Part shown: piece by piece, positions 47,220 to 57,026 of the stretch
How positions within the stretch are numbered: position 1 is the stretch's first letter
Layout of the letters: every line of letters starts with the position of its first letter
Origin: Stenotrophomonas rhizophila
GTDB lineage: Bacteria; Pseudomonadota; Gammaproteobacteria; Xanthomonadales; Xanthomonadaceae
Direction of reading: 5' to 3'
Assembly: GCF_001704155.1 (NCBI RefSeq)
Contig: NZ_CP016294.1
Coordinates: forward strand, 2,911,501-2,975,500
Length of the DNA stretch: 64,000 bases
The notes under the pieces: generated by a model
What the model saw: only the letters and a program-made list of their open reading frames with translations
Databases searched by the model: none
Told to the model about the DNA's origin: nothing
Translations under genes and position numbers: made by a program

Positions 47220-50200
47220 GCGTGCGCGTCGTCCGCAGCGGCCGCGTCACGCGGTGGCCATGCCGATTCGCCGTAGAAATGGCGCATCAGCGCCTCATCC
47301 AGCGCGCGCTCTTCAGGCGTGCTGGCGCGGCGTACGCGCGGACGTGCGGCCGGTGCCGGCTCGCGCTCGGCCTGCTGGCGCACCCATCTGGCCAACAACG
47401 CCAGCGTCTCGCCAGTGCGGGCCTGCTGCGCATTGGACTGGCCCAGCAGCTGCAGCAATGGCGCAAGGCCCTGCTGCAGACCTTGTGACAAGGGTTCGGC
47501 AAGGGGCGCCTCGGCGGGCGCGGCCGCAGGGGCCACGCTGGCGGCATGGGCCTGGGCCAGCCGGTCCAGCGCGGCCAGCAGCGCAGGCCACGGTGCGGGT
47601 TCTTCCTCCACCACCGCTGCCGGGGCAGCGCTGGGCTGCAACGCACTGGCGATATCGGCCAGCTGTGCCACCACCCGGCCGCCGACATCGGCGTCGCCGG
47701 CGCCCATGGCCTTGTTGCGCAGAAAATCGCGCTTGATCTGGGCCCAGCGCTGCTGTTCTTCGTCGCCCTGCAGCCCGCGCAGCTCAGCCAGCTTGAGCAG
47801 GTTCTCTTCCGCACCGGTGGTAAGCAGCTGGGCCTCGCCCAGGTAGTGGTCGGAGACCAGCTGCTGCAGCTCGGCGTCGTTCATCACCGGCGAGATCTTC
47901 TCGGCCAGCTTGTTCATGTTGCGGTAGCTGCCCTGCAGGCGGAACGGCGGTTCGGTACGGTAGCGGTCGTCCTGCGCGGCACTGGCGATGTACTGCTGGT
48001 TGACCCGGTACACCACGTCGCGCACGCGCAGCATGCGCTGCAGGGTGGCGACGATCTCGTTGATCTCCGCACCGCTGTAGGCGTGGCTGAGCGCGTTGGT
48101 CGAGACCTCCTTGCCTGCGGCCCGCTCGGCAAGCAGGTACAGGTCGGCCATGTCGCGGGTAGCCAGCGGGGCCAGCACCGGGTTGGAGGTCAGGCTGTTC
48201 TCGATGTAGCTCAGGGTGAAAGCATCTTCCATGCCGCCCAGCACATCGCCCAGGTTGTAGATGTCGGCGCGGTTGGCCAGCATGTCCGGGATCTTGAACA
48301 CTTCGCCGGACTCGGTGTACGGGTTGCCGGCCATCACCACGCAGAACTTCTTGCCGCGCATGTCGTAGGTGCGGGTGCGCCCGCGCCACACGCCTTCGAT
48401 GCGGCGGGTGCCGTCGCACAGGGAAATGAACTTCTGCAGGAACTCCGGATGGGTGTGCTGGATGTCGTCGACATACAACATGGTGTTGTTGCCCATCTCC
48501 AGCGCCAGGTTGAGCTTTTCCAGTTCCTGCCGCGACGTGGCGTCCGGCGCCTGGGCCGGATCCAGCGAACGCACCTCATGGCCGAGCGCGGGGCCATTGA
48601 TCTTCATGAAGACCAGGCCCAGCCGGTGCGCCACGTACTCCATAAGGGTGGTTTTACCGTAGCCGGGCGGTGAGATCATCATCAGCAGGCCCATCAGGTC
48701 GCTGCGCTTGTTTTCGCCGACGGTGCCCATCTGCTTGGCGAGGTTGTCGCCGATCACGCCCAGGTACACATCGTTGATCAGCTTGTTGCGCACGAACGAC
48801 GACAGCGGCCGTGCCTTGAATTCAGAGAGGCGCAGGGCATCGCGCTCGCGGCCGATGATGCGCTGGCGCACGCCCTGGTAGGCATGGAACGCCGGCACGA
48901 ACACCTGCAGGTGGTCGCGCAGGCGGGCCAGGAAGTCATCCAGCGACAACAGCAGGCGCCCCTTCTGCACGCGCGCGTGCTCGCCCAGCAGGCCGTCAAC
49001 CTGTACCAGCAGCGCCACGTCGCTGGGCCGGGTACGCAACGTGCGCGCAACCAGCAGCAGCGCCGCCGCTTCATCGGCATAGGCGAGGTGGTCGGTGAAC
49101 GCAGGCAGCTGGCACAACGCGCGCAGCCACTGCCCGGCCAGTGCCCAGCGCGCCGCCAGGCCATCCTGTTCGCGCTGCAGGGCACGGTCGAAGGCCTCGC
49201 GCTGGCCGGCGGCCTGCAGCTGCTGGCCCAGTGCATCCAGCAGCGCCTGCGCATGACGGCTGGTACTGAACACCGGCTCGCCGGCGCCCAGTTCCGCGGC
49301 GAGATACGCCGCCGCGGCCTGCACCTGAACCGGGTCGAACGGCAGCTTGCGCTCTTCGACGAAGCCGGACAGCGCAGCGTCGATCTCGGCCAGCAGCGCC
49401 AGCTGGCCTTCGCGTGACCCGAACAGGCGCACGATCGCATCGGCACCGGCCTGTCGTGCAGGCCACTGCATGACATCGTCGCGGCGTTGCTGCGCGGACC
49501 AGAACAGCATTGCCAACGCGCGGGCGCGTGGCGCGTACCGCAGGGTTCCTGCAGCCTGCTGCAGCGGCAGCAGTGCGTGCAGGATCAGGCTGGCGTCGTG
49601 GTCATGGATGCCGCGCTCGTACCCTTCGCGGTAACGCGGTGCGGCGAAGTCGCGCACGATCCGTTCCAGCGCGTCGGGCTCGGCGGCACTGCGCTGCAGG
49701 GTGGCCAACTCAAGGCCGTCGCGGCCTTCCATCGCCGCCTGCAGCAGGCTCCCGGCCAGGTACTCGCCCCGATACAGCTGCGCCGATTCGGACTCCAGCC
49801 CGACCTGCCAGTATGCCTTCAGGCCGGCCAGCTCCGGGTCGTGCAGTGTCTCCAGGAAGTCGGTGCCGGTCAGGTGGATGGCCAACTCATCCCCGCGCGG
49901 CAGCAGGGTCAGGTCCAGCGCCTGGGTGTTGACGCTGAAGCGGTGGCGCGGCCCCAGCCGGACCACATTGCCCCCCTCCTCGAACAACTCGGTACGGTCG
50001 CGCAGCGCGCGCACGGCCTGGTCGCGCACGCCCTTCAGGCGCGCTTCGACATCGTCGGCCTTGACGCTGTCGCGCAGCTCGCGCAGGCGCCCGGCCAACT
50101 CGCGCAGCTTGAGCACCAGCGCGTCGCCGGCGAAGAAGGCGTTGAGCTCGTCGGCACTGGCAAAGCGCTCGGTGCGCTTGGCGAGGCCATCGAGGATGCG

Positions 50201-52573
50201 GGTGGCGGCGTCCAGCACCGAACGCGCCTTGCGCTGGCGCTCGTCCTGCAGCGCCTGCTTGTGCGTTTCGAAGGCTTCGATCAGTTCTTCGCGCTTGGCC
50301 AGGATGTCGCCCAGGAACTGCTCGTGCTCGCCGAACTGGCTTTCCAGTTCTTCCAGCTGCACCAGCAGGCGCGACATCTGCTCATCGGCCCGCTCCGGGT
50401 CGGTGGCCATGGCCAGCGCGCTGGTGATGGCCTGGGAGAACAGCGCGAACTGCGCGGCGAACTGCGCCACCGCCTCGGCCGACCCCAGCGTGCGCCGACG
50501 CTGTTCGGCGCGCACCCGACTCTGATTGAGCCGGGCGTACACCGCGGAGATGGATTCCACCACGCGGGTGCGTGCGCTGGCGTCATCCACCTTCAACCCG
50601 GCCATCAGCGTCGACAGCATGTCCAGGTCGGCCGCCATCGCACGCATGCCAGCCAGCTGCTCGTCCAGCACGCGGGCGCTCTCGGCCTGTTGGGCCGCTT
50701 CGTCCAGCACCTGCAGGCGCGCGCCCAGCGGCGCCAGTGCCTGCTCGCCGCCCAGGAACTGGCCGGTGGCCGTACCGATACGATCGTGGGCCTCCTGCAA
50801 GGCGGCGGTCATCGCATCGATCACATCGGTGTCGATGTAACGGTAATCGCGGATGGTCAACAGGTGGCCACGCTGGGTGGAGATCGCGTTCAGCGCCTCC
50901 ACGAAGGCCTGCACTTCGGTCCAGTTTTCCGGCTGCAGGCGGGCCAGCAGGGCCTTCTGGCCGGCCTGCGCCTGGGCCATGGCCTGCGCCGACTGCTGCC
51001 GGATCGACTGTACCTTTTCGTACTCGTCCAGCACCGACTCACCGGTGGCGCTGATCTCGCGCAGCAGGCCCGCGGCCCCGTCGCACTGCGCGTCGTCCAG
51101 CCAGTGGTGGGCGTCGAACAGCCGCCGGGTGTCCTGCACCAGGCGCTGGTAGCGCTGCACCGACACATCCTGGCCCTCGATGGTGCGGGCCAGGTCGAAC
51201 AGGTTGGAAATGCCGCGCACCAGTTCGGCATTGCCGATCCGGCCCATGAAGGTATTGCCGGGTGGCCGGCTCGCGGCGAACTCGTCGCTGCTGAAGGGGG
51301 TCTGCCACACCTGCATCGGGTGGATGCGGGTGGGCTCGGTGCCTTCGGCATGGAACAGCACCATCCGCCCATCGTGCAGGAAGGCGTAGCCGTGGCCGAA
51401 CACCGGCGTCTGCAGCACGCGCTGGATGGTGTTGTATACGAACAGGGCCGAGCGCCCGCCCTCACGCTCATAGAAGATGTACAGCACATCTTCGCCGTTC
51501 GGCGAGCGGATGGCGCGCTTGAACTGCATGCCCTGCATGGCCGCGTCGAACGCCTTGTGCTCGCCGCTCTGCAGGTAGTAGCCGCCAGGGAAGATGATGC
51601 CGTGGTCTTCGGGCAGCTGCACGCAGGCCTGCACGATCGCATCGTTGCGCGTGATGGTGCCGGTGAGTGTGTTGTAGATCAGCCCGCGCCAGGTGGTTTC
51701 GCGGTACGGCAGCACCTTCAGCAGCACCAGCGAACCGACCCGGACGAAATCGAACTGTGCGTCATCCAGTGACTGGGTGCTGTCGTCGACCGGTTCGCTG
51801 TAGATGCCCTGCCCGCTTTCGGTGTTGTTCTCCACCTTGATGGTGAGGTCGCCACCGGTGGTCTCGACGAACAGGGTATCGAGGATGTTCAGGTGCGAAT
51901 GGCGGCCACTGACCGCCATGTCGCGGGTGGCCCGGGTCCATTCGAAATCGAACGGTGGCGGCAACGCGATATCGCGTTCGCCGCGGGCGTCCAGATAGGT
52001 CAACGCGCCATCGCGGGCGACCGCCCAGCGGAACACGCGCACGTCGGTGCTGCGCTCGCCGATCTGGAAGGACGCCAGCAGTTTGTCGCCGACCTTGATC
52101 AGCTGCAGCAGGCGCGCGTGCTTGTAGTACGCATACAGTTCGCCGAAGTCGTGCACGAAGGCGGCCTGCGCCAGGAAGCTGCCCTTGGCTTCCACCGGTA
52201 CCACGTCGTAGCCCTCGCCCGCCTGTACCAGCCGGTACAGCCCGAACACGTCTTCCACGCGGGTCTGGGTCTTCAGCCCCAGGAAAACGTTGTAACCGAA
52301 CAGCAGCAGGTCGGGGCCGACCTGCACGATGTCGCGGCCCACGCAGTTGTTCTCGCTGCGGATGCGGAAGCGGCCGGTGACCTCCAGGCGGCTGTCGCCG
52401 AATTCGGCCAGGCGCTGCTGGTTGAGCGCATCGGCCAGGCCGCGCAGGCGGCCGCCCTGGTCACCCAACCGGCGGCGCAGCACTTCATAGGCACCCCCTT
52501 GGGCAACGGCCTGGTCGACGGTGGTGGTGGCTTCCGGCGGCGACGGCTCGGGACGTTGGGCGGTATCAGACAT
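47216..52573 (-). CDS. Giant AAA+ ATPase with N-terminal DUF3686-like region
   Basis: The 1785-residue protein has three parts. Residues about 60-430 are beta-rich with repeated 'YIFYEREGG' and 'YNTLTG'-like strands, resembling the region annotated as 'ATPase involved in DNA repair' (DUF3686). A long helical/coiled-coil middle follows (about 440-1200). The AAA+ module has Walker A PPGYGKTT (Lys near 1307), Walker B 'TMLYVDDIQH' near 1364 and sensor 'MAGNPYTES' near 1416. A low-complexity Ala/Gln/Pro tail ends it. There is no membrane segment, so it is probably cytoplasmic, perhaps docked on the flotillin. The DNA-repair name is not well supported; remodelling of a membrane complex is equally likely. 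Confidence 0.85.
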   Translation of the reverse strand: MSDTAQRPEPSPPEATTTVDQAVAQGGAYEVLRRRLGDQGGRLRGLADALNQQRLAEFGDSRLEVTGRFRIRSENNCVGRDIVQVGPDLLLFGYNVFLGLKTQTRVEDVFGLYRLVQAGEGYDVVPVEAKGSFLAQAAFVHDFGELYAYYKHARLLQLIKVGDKLLASFQIGERSTDVRVFRWAVARDGALTYLDARGERDIALPPPFDFEWTRATRDMAVSGRHSHLNILDTLFVETTGGDLTIKVENNTESGQGIYSEPVDDSTQSLDDAQFDFVRVGSLVLLKVLPYRETTWRGLIYNTLTGTITRNDAIVQACVQLPEDHGIIFPGGYYLQSGEHKAFDAAMQGMQFKRAIRSPNGEDVLYIFYEREGGRSALFVYNTIQRVLQTPVFGHGYAFLHDGRMVLFHAEGTEPTRIHPMQVWQTPFSSDEFAASRPPGNTFMGRIGNAELVRGISNLFDLARTIEGQDVSVQRYQRLVQDTRRLFDAHHWLDDAQCDGAAGLLREISATGESVLDEYEKVQSIRQQSAQAMAQAQAGQKALLARLQPENWTEVQAFVEALNAISTQRGHLLTIRDYRYIDTDVIDAMTAALQEAHDRIGTATGQFLGGEQALAPLGARLQVLDEAAQQAESARVLDEQLAGMRAMAADLDMLSTLMAGLKVDDASARTRVVESISAVYARLNQSRVRAEQRRRTLGSAEAVAQFAAQFALFSQAITSALAMATDPERADEQMSRLLVQLEELESQFGEHEQFLGDILAKREELIEAFETHKQALQDERQRKARSVLDAATRILDGLAKRTERFASADELNAFFAGDALVLKLRELAGRLRELRDSVKADDVEARLKGVRDQAVRALRDRTELFEEGGNVVRLGPRHRFSVNTQALDLTLLPRGDELAIHLTGTDFLETLHDPELAGLKAYWQVGLESESAQLYRGEYLAGSLLQAAMEGRDGLELATLQRSAAEPDALERIVRDFAAPRYREGYERGIHDHDASLILHALLPLQQAAGTLRYAPRARALAMLFWSAQQRRDDVMQWPARQAGADAIVRLFGSREGQLALLAEIDAALSGFVEERKLPFDPVQVQAAAAYLAAELGAGEPVFSTSRHAQALLDALGQQLQAAGQREAFDRALQREQDGLAARWALAGQWLRALCQLPAFTDHLAYADEAAALLLVARTLRTRPSDVALLVQVDGLLGEHARVQKGRLLLSLDDFLARLRDHLQVFVPAFHAYQGVRQRIIGRERDALRLSEFKARPLSSFVRNKLINDVYLGVIGDNLAKQMGTVGENKRSDLMGLLMMISPPGYGKTTLMEYVAHRLGLVFMKINGPALGHEVRSLDPAQAPDATSRQELEKLNLALEMGNNTMLYVDDIQHTHPEFLQKFISLCDGTRRIEGVWRGRTRTYDMRGKKFCVVMAGNPYTESGEVFKIPDMLANRADIYNLGDVLGGMEDAFTLSYIENSLTSNPVLAPLATRDMADLYLLAERAAGKEVSTNALSHAYSGAEINEIVATLQRMLRVRDVVYRVNQQYIASAAQDDRYRTEPPFRLQGSYRNMNKLAEKISPVMNDAELQQLVSDHYLGEAQLLTTGAEENLLKLAELRGLQGDEEQQRWAQIKRDFLRNKAMGAGDADVGGRVVAQLADIASALQPSAAPAAVVEEEPAPWPALLAALDRLAQAHAASVAPAAAPAEAPLAEPLSQGLQQGLAPLLQLLGQSNAQQARTGETLALLARWVRQQAEREPAPAARPRVRRASTPEERALDEALMRHFYGESAWPPRDAAAADDAHA

Positions 52574-52662
52574 CGGCTTCCTTCCGGCTCACGGACAACC
52601 GGCCGGACAGGCCGGCCAGTGAGAGGGCGTCGACGGCGCGCGCGCGGCGCGCCATCGGGGGC

Positions 52663-54681
52663 TCAGCGGGCGTCGACCACGGTGGCCGACACGGTTTCGA
52701 CCTCGGCCAGGTGCTGGTCTTCGATCTTGCGCGGGCTGTCCTCGCGCGGCGCGACGCCCAGGTAGCGCTGCATGAGGTCCTGCACGATCGGGCTCTTGCC
52801 GGCCAGCCCTTCGATCGACTTGCCCAGCGACACCGCCTTGATCAGGTTCTCGAACATGCCACCGTCGCCCCCTACCAGGTCGATGTCGGCATTGCGCAGC
52901 GCGCTGGCGATGACGCCGGCGTTCTCGCGCGAGACTTCCTTGCCCGCTTCGATCGAGGCCAGGGCCTGCTTGAGGCTGTTGTCGAGCATCATGCGGAACT
53001 CTTCGTGGCCGCGCGCGGTATCGCTCAGCGACGCGATGGCCTCGAACTTGCGCACCAGGCCTTCGGCCTCGGCCAGCAGCTTCTTCTGCACCACGCCCGC
53101 TTCGGCGCCGCCCACCGATTCGGTGGCGCTGGCGCGGGCACGACCCATCTGCTCTTCGCCCTGGGCCTGCGCCTGCAGGGTCTCGGCCAGCACGCGGGCG
53201 TCGTTGGTGCCCTGCTTGAGGCTCGCTTCGGCCTTGGCCTCGATCACGCGGGCCTCGGCGATACCCACCTTTTCGATGGCCAGCGCGGACGCTTCACGCA
53301 CCTGCGCTTCGGCCAGGCCCGGTGCGGCCTGTTCGGCGCGGGTACCGTCGGCCAGCAGGCGCTTGGCTTCGGCCTGCTTGCCTGCGGCTTCGTGTTCGGC
53401 CTGGGCCAGCGTGGTGATCTCCACCGCGCGGTGCTTGGCCGAGGTCTCGGCCGCCTGGGCTTCCTTGACCTGGCGCACCATCAGTTCCTGCGCCTTGGCT
53501 TCGGCCTCCAGGATCAGCACCTGCTTCTGGCGATCGGCCTCGGAGACTTCACGCACTTCCTTGATGCGCTCTTCTTCCTGCGCCACGGTCTTGTCGATGG
53601 CGATGCGCTCACGGGTGATGTTGGCCACGTCCATCTTGCCGGACTCGACCACCTTGTCCCGCTCCACGCCCTGCAGCTGCACTTCGCGCTGGGTGGTGAC
53701 CTGTTCCAGCTGGCGCGCACGTTCGACCCGTTCGGCTTCGATGGCGACGGCACGCTGGCGGTTCTGTTCGGCCACCTCGACCTCGCGCATGCGGTTCTGC
53801 TCGCGGATTTCGATGACTTCCTGCGCTTCGATGCGGGCCTGTTCGGACAGCTGGCGCTGCTCTTCCTGCACCTTCGCGGTTTCCGCCTGCTCGCGGGCCT
53901 GGATGGTTTCAATCTCGCGCTTCTGGCGGGCTTCGGCCTCGGCCTGCTGGCGTTCCAGCGCCAGCAGCGCTTCACGTGCTTCCACGTTTTTCTTGGTGAT
54001 GGCGAGCTTTTCGTTCTGTTCCAGCTCGTTGGTCACCACGTTCTGCGCGGCGGTGAGCTCGGTGATCTTGCGGATGCCCTGCGCATCCAGGATGTTGTTC
54101 TGGTCCAGCAGCAGCTTGGGGGTCTGCTCCAGGTAATCGATGGCGACGTCTTCCAGCGCATAGCCGTTGAGGTCGTTGCCGATCACCGCGATGATCTCGT
54201 CGCGGAACTCCTGGCGCTTCTCGAACAGTTCGGTGAACTCGAACTTCTTGCCCACCGTCTTCAGCGCTTCGGAGAACTTGGCATTGAACAGTTCATCGAC
54301 CGCATGCTTGTCCGAGGCGCGGTCGGCGCCAATGGCCTTGGCCACGCGCAGCACATCGGCCTGGGTTTCATTGACCCGCAGGTAGAACGCCACCGCGATG
54401 TCGGCGCGCATGTTGTCGCGGCAGATCAGGCCTTCCTTGCCACGGCGGTCGATCTGCAGGGTGATCAGGCTGATCCGCATCAGCTCGGCGCGGTACAGCA
54501 CGGGAATGATCAGGGCGCCGGTGAAATGCACCTTGGGCTGGGCGCTCATGTCGTTGACGATCAGGGCCACGCCCTGGTCCACCTTGCGGTAGAACGCCTT
54601 GAACAGGCCGGCCAGGCCAAGCATCAGCACCAGCAGGGCGCCCACCCCGATCAGGAAGGGGGCCATGGTCGCAAAACTCAT
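52663..54681 (-). CDS. Flotillin-family protein (YqiK-like)
   Basis: The 672-residue protein has one N-terminal membrane helix (about 8-28), an SPFH/band-7 domain (about 30-200) and a long Glu/Ala/Arg-rich coiled coil with many EAK/EAR repeats (about 200-500). A C-terminal domain of about 170 residues follows. Bacterial flotillins form large rings that organise membrane microdomains. E. coli YqiK is paired with YqiJ in the same way as here: the start overlaps the stop of the YqiJ-like gene as ATGA. GGAGATC precedes the ATG at 54681. Confidence 0.93.
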   Translation of the reverse strand: MSFATMAPFLIGVGALLVLMLGLAGLFKAFYRKVDQGVALIVNDMSAQPKVHFTGALIIPVLYRAELMRISLITLQIDRRGKEGLICRDNMRADIAVAFYLRVNETQADVLRVAKAIGADRASDKHAVDELFNAKFSEALKTVGKKFEFTELFEKRQEFRDEIIAVIGNDLNGYALEDVAIDYLEQTPKLLLDQNNILDAQGIRKITELTAAQNVVTNELEQNEKLAITKKNVEAREALLALERQQAEAEARQKREIETIQAREQAETAKVQEEQRQLSEQARIEAQEVIEIREQNRMREVEVAEQNRQRAVAIEAERVERARQLEQVTTQREVQLQGVERDKVVESGKMDVANITRERIAIDKTVAQEEERIKEVREVSEADRQKQVLILEAEAKAQELMVRQVKEAQAAETSAKHRAVEITTLAQAEHEAAGKQAEAKRLLADGTRAEQAAPGLAEAQVREASALAIEKVGIAEARVIEAKAEASLKQGTNDARVLAETLQAQAQGEEQMGRARASATESVGGAEAGVVQKKLLAEAEGLVRKFEAIASLSDTARGHEEFRMMLDNSLKQALASIEAGKEVSRENAGVIASALRNADIDLVGGDGGMFENLIKAVSLGKSIEGLAGKSPIVQDLMQRYLGVAPREDSPRKIEDQHLAEVETVSATVVDAR

Positions 54682-55358
54682 CGGTGGATCTCCTTATCGC
54701 CCGGAATCAGGCTGTCTTGGAACGAAAGCGCGGGGTGCCCGTGTTCACGGGCCACCAGGTAGTGGTTGGTCTCGGGCAGGTAGTCGAGCAGGACGATGCG
54801 CTCGCCGCGCGGCAGCGGCAGACCGTCGCGCACGCGCACCTGCAGGATGAGTCCGGCACCGCCGTCGTCGACGGTGGCATGGCCGGCCTCGCCGGTGACC
54901 TGCGGCGAGGCGACCACCCCGACCCGGCCGAGCAGCGACCGCTGCGGCACCGGGCGCAGCCGCAGGAGCAGGCGACGGATCGGGCGCAGCAGCCAGGCAG
55001 TGACCGGTACCGCCGGCACCAGCGCCAACACCGCAGTGGCGCTGCCGGCCAGCCAGCGCATCGGCGCCGGCAGCGGCTGCAGCAGGAAGAGGTGGACGAA
55101 ATAGGTGGCGGTCCAGCCGAAGAAGGCCAGCAGCGCGATTACCAGCATGACCGGGGCGCCGCCGAGGCCAAGCCGGGCGAACATGCCGGAAAGGCCGTGC
55201 AGGCCGTCATCGCCCAGCTCAAGGTCCACGCCGTCGCCGCCGATACCGTCGTCCACCACCCCACAGGCGGCCAACAGCCAATAGACCATGGCGAACGCCA
55301 GCACGATGCTGTAAGGCAGCGTGGGAAACGTAAGCGCGACAGTGAGAAATTCCGCCAT
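54678..55358 (-). CDS. YqiJ-like membrane protein with OB-fold domain
   Basis: The 226-residue protein has hydrophobic helices at about 12-33, 65-90 and 100-125, then a small beta-barrel-like C-terminal domain from about 145 (VPQRSLLGRVGVV... and 'LPRGERIVLLDYL'). This is the layout of E. coli YqiJ and of NfeD-type partners of flotillins, which anchor or regulate SPFH proteins. The ATG at 55358 follows GGGAAG; an ATG at 55376 is also in frame. It is the first gene of the five-gene cluster. Confidence 0.82.
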   Translation of the reverse strand: MAEFLTVALTFPTLPYSIVLAFAMVYWLLAACGVVDDGIGGDGVDLELGDDGLHGLSGMFARLGLGGAPVMLVIALLAFFGWTATYFVHLFLLQPLPAPMRWLAGSATAVLALVPAVPVTAWLLRPIRRLLLRLRPVPQRSLLGRVGVVASPQVTGEAGHATVDDGGAGLILQVRVRDGLPLPRGERIVLLDYLPETNHYLVAREHGHPALSFQDSLIPGDKEIHR

Positions 55359-55510
55359 TCCACTACTTCCCTGCATCGGTGCCGCCCCCGCGGCGTCCTG
55401 CAGGAGACACTCCGGCCTCCCGCGACTACGCGCCGGCCTGGCCGCGTCCTGTCCTGTCGATGCTACGTGAAATCGGCGGATACGCACATAGGCGTTTCCG
55501 ACGCAGAAGG

Positions 55511-55537
55511 TCTCCCGACCAACGGTCGGGAGCTACC
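55511..55537 (-). repeat. SMAG-type GTAG palindrome between trpF and the flotillin cluster
   Basis: On the minus strand GTAG (55533-55536) is followed by a perfect 9-bp stem CTCCCGACC/GGTCGGGAG with a three-base loop. It lies 20 bases after the trpF stop and separates trpF from the flotillin cluster. Confidence 0.75.
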
Positions 55538-55556
55538 GCGGATTGGCGCCTGAGCG

Positions 55557-56213
55557 CTAATCCGCTTCGTGACAGTCCGCGCGGCGGACTTCTTCGACGA
55601 ATTTGCGCATCTTGTAGCCGTCCTTGATGCCCGGCTCGCTTTCAATACCGCTGGAGACGTCCACGCCCCACGGCAGGGTGGCCACGATGGCGTCGAACAC
55701 GTTGTCCGGGGTGATGCCGCCGGCCAGCAGGAACGGGCGGTGCAGGCCGGTCGGCAGGCGGGTCCAGTCGAAGGCCACGCCGGTGCCGCCACCGCCGCCC
55801 GGGGCGTGGCTGTCGAACAGGAAGCCGGCCGCGCTGGGGTAGCGCAGCTGCAGCTGGCGGGCATTGACCTCTTCACGGCCGCCCATGGCCACCGCCTTCA
55901 GGTACGGCATGTTGAAGCTGCGGCAGAACGATTCGTCTTCGTCGCCGTGGAACTGCAGCAGGGTCGGCCGCACGGTGCGCAGCACTTCACGCACTTCTTC
56001 CTTGGTGTTGTCGCGGAACAGCGCGACCACGTCGACCATCGGCGCGATCGCCTGGCGCATGGCGCGGGCTTCGGCCGGGGCCACGCGGCGCTTGCTTTCC
56101 CGGGCGAAGATGAAGCCGACCGCATCCACGCCCAGTTCGCCGGCCAGGCGCACGTCGCCGGCGCGGGTCATGCCGCAGAACTTGATGCGGGTGCGGTAGA
56201 AGGAGCGGCTCAT
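55557..56213 (-). CDS. trpF: Phosphoribosylanthranilate isomerase
   Basis: TrpF converts phosphoribosylanthranilate to CdRP in tryptophan synthesis. The 218-residue barrel has the catalytic Cys in 'RIKFCGMTR', the catalytic Asp and phosphate site in '[11 protein letters not shown]', and '[11 protein letters not shown]'. It overlaps the truA stop as ATGA. In many relatives trpF is directly followed by trpB and trpA; here about 11 kb lie between them. Confidence 0.96.
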   Translation of the reverse strand: MSRSFYRTRIKFCGMTRAGDVRLAGELGVDAVGFIFARESKRRVAPAEARAMRQAIAPMVDVVALFRDNTKEEVREVLRTVRPTLLQFHGDEDESFCRSFNMPYLKAVAMGGREEVNARQLQLRYPSAAGFLFDSHAPGGGGGTGVAFDWTRLPTGLHRPFLLAGGITPDNVFDAIVATLPWGVDVSSGIESEPGIKDGYKMRKFVEEVRRADCHEAD

Positions 56214-56983
56214 AGGGTGACCTCGGCGGGCAGGTGCCAGTTGTCGGGGTACAACGGGCCAACGAATACAAGGCCCTGCGGCGGTGCGGTCGGGCCGGCC
56301 ACGGTGCGGTCCTGGCCGGCCAGCAGCTCGGCCATCCACGACACCGGCTTTTCCCCACAGCCAATCAGGATCAATGAGCCGACGATATTGCGCACCATGT
56401 GATGAAGGAATGCATTGGCCTGAACGCAGACCTCCACGATCTCGCCCTGGCGGGTCACGCTGATCGCCTGCAGCTCGCGGCGGGCGTGCAGCGCCTCGCA
56501 CTGGGCGCTGCGGAAGGCGCTGAAGTCGTTCTCGCCGAGCAGGGCCTGCCCGGCCTGGTGCATCAGCGCGGCATCGAGCGGCCGGCGCTCCCAGCTCAGG
56601 GTCTGCCGGTGCAGTGCCGGGCGGATCTGCCGGTTGAGCAGCCGGTAGCGGTAACGCCGGGCGCGGGCGGAGAAGCGCGCGTGGAAGTCATCGGCCACCG
56701 GTACGCACCAGCGCACCGCGATCGAGCGTGGCAGCCGGGTGGTGGTGCCCAGGGTCCAGCCGCGCGGATCACGCGCCACATCGGTCTCGAAGTGCACCAC
56801 TTGGCATTCGCCGTGCACGCCGGCATCGGTGCGCCCGGCACAGACCACCTGGATCGGCGCAGCGGCCACCGATGAAAGGGCGTCCTGCAGGCTGGCCTGC
56901 ACGCTGGGGCAGCCGCTCTCACCGAGCTGCTGCCAGCCCTTGAACTCGCTGCCGTCGTATTCCACGCCCAATGCGTAACGCAT
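56210..56983 (-). CDS. truA: tRNA pseudouridine(38-40) synthase
   Basis: TruA modifies uridines 38-40 in the tRNA anticodon arm. The 257-residue enzyme has the catalytic Asp in '[18 protein letters not shown]', the start '[17 protein letters not shown]' and '[15 protein letters not shown]'. It starts at ATG 56983 and is coupled to trpF. Confidence 0.97.
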   Translation of the reverse strand: MRYALGVEYDGSEFKGWQQLGESGCPSVQASLQDALSSVAAAPIQVVCAGRTDAGVHGECQVVHFETDVARDPRGWTLGTTTRLPRSIAVRWCVPVADDFHARFSARARRYRYRLLNRQIRPALHRQTLSWERRPLDAALMHQAGQALLGENDFSAFRSAQCEALHARRELQAISVTRQGEIVEVCVQANAFLHHMVRNIVGSLILIGCGEKPVSWMAELLAGQDRTVAGPTAPPQGLVFVGPLYPDNWHLPAEVTL

Positions 56984-57026
56984 GTTCAGGACTTCACTTC
57001 AAATGCGGGAGGGCGGCCGACGCGGC

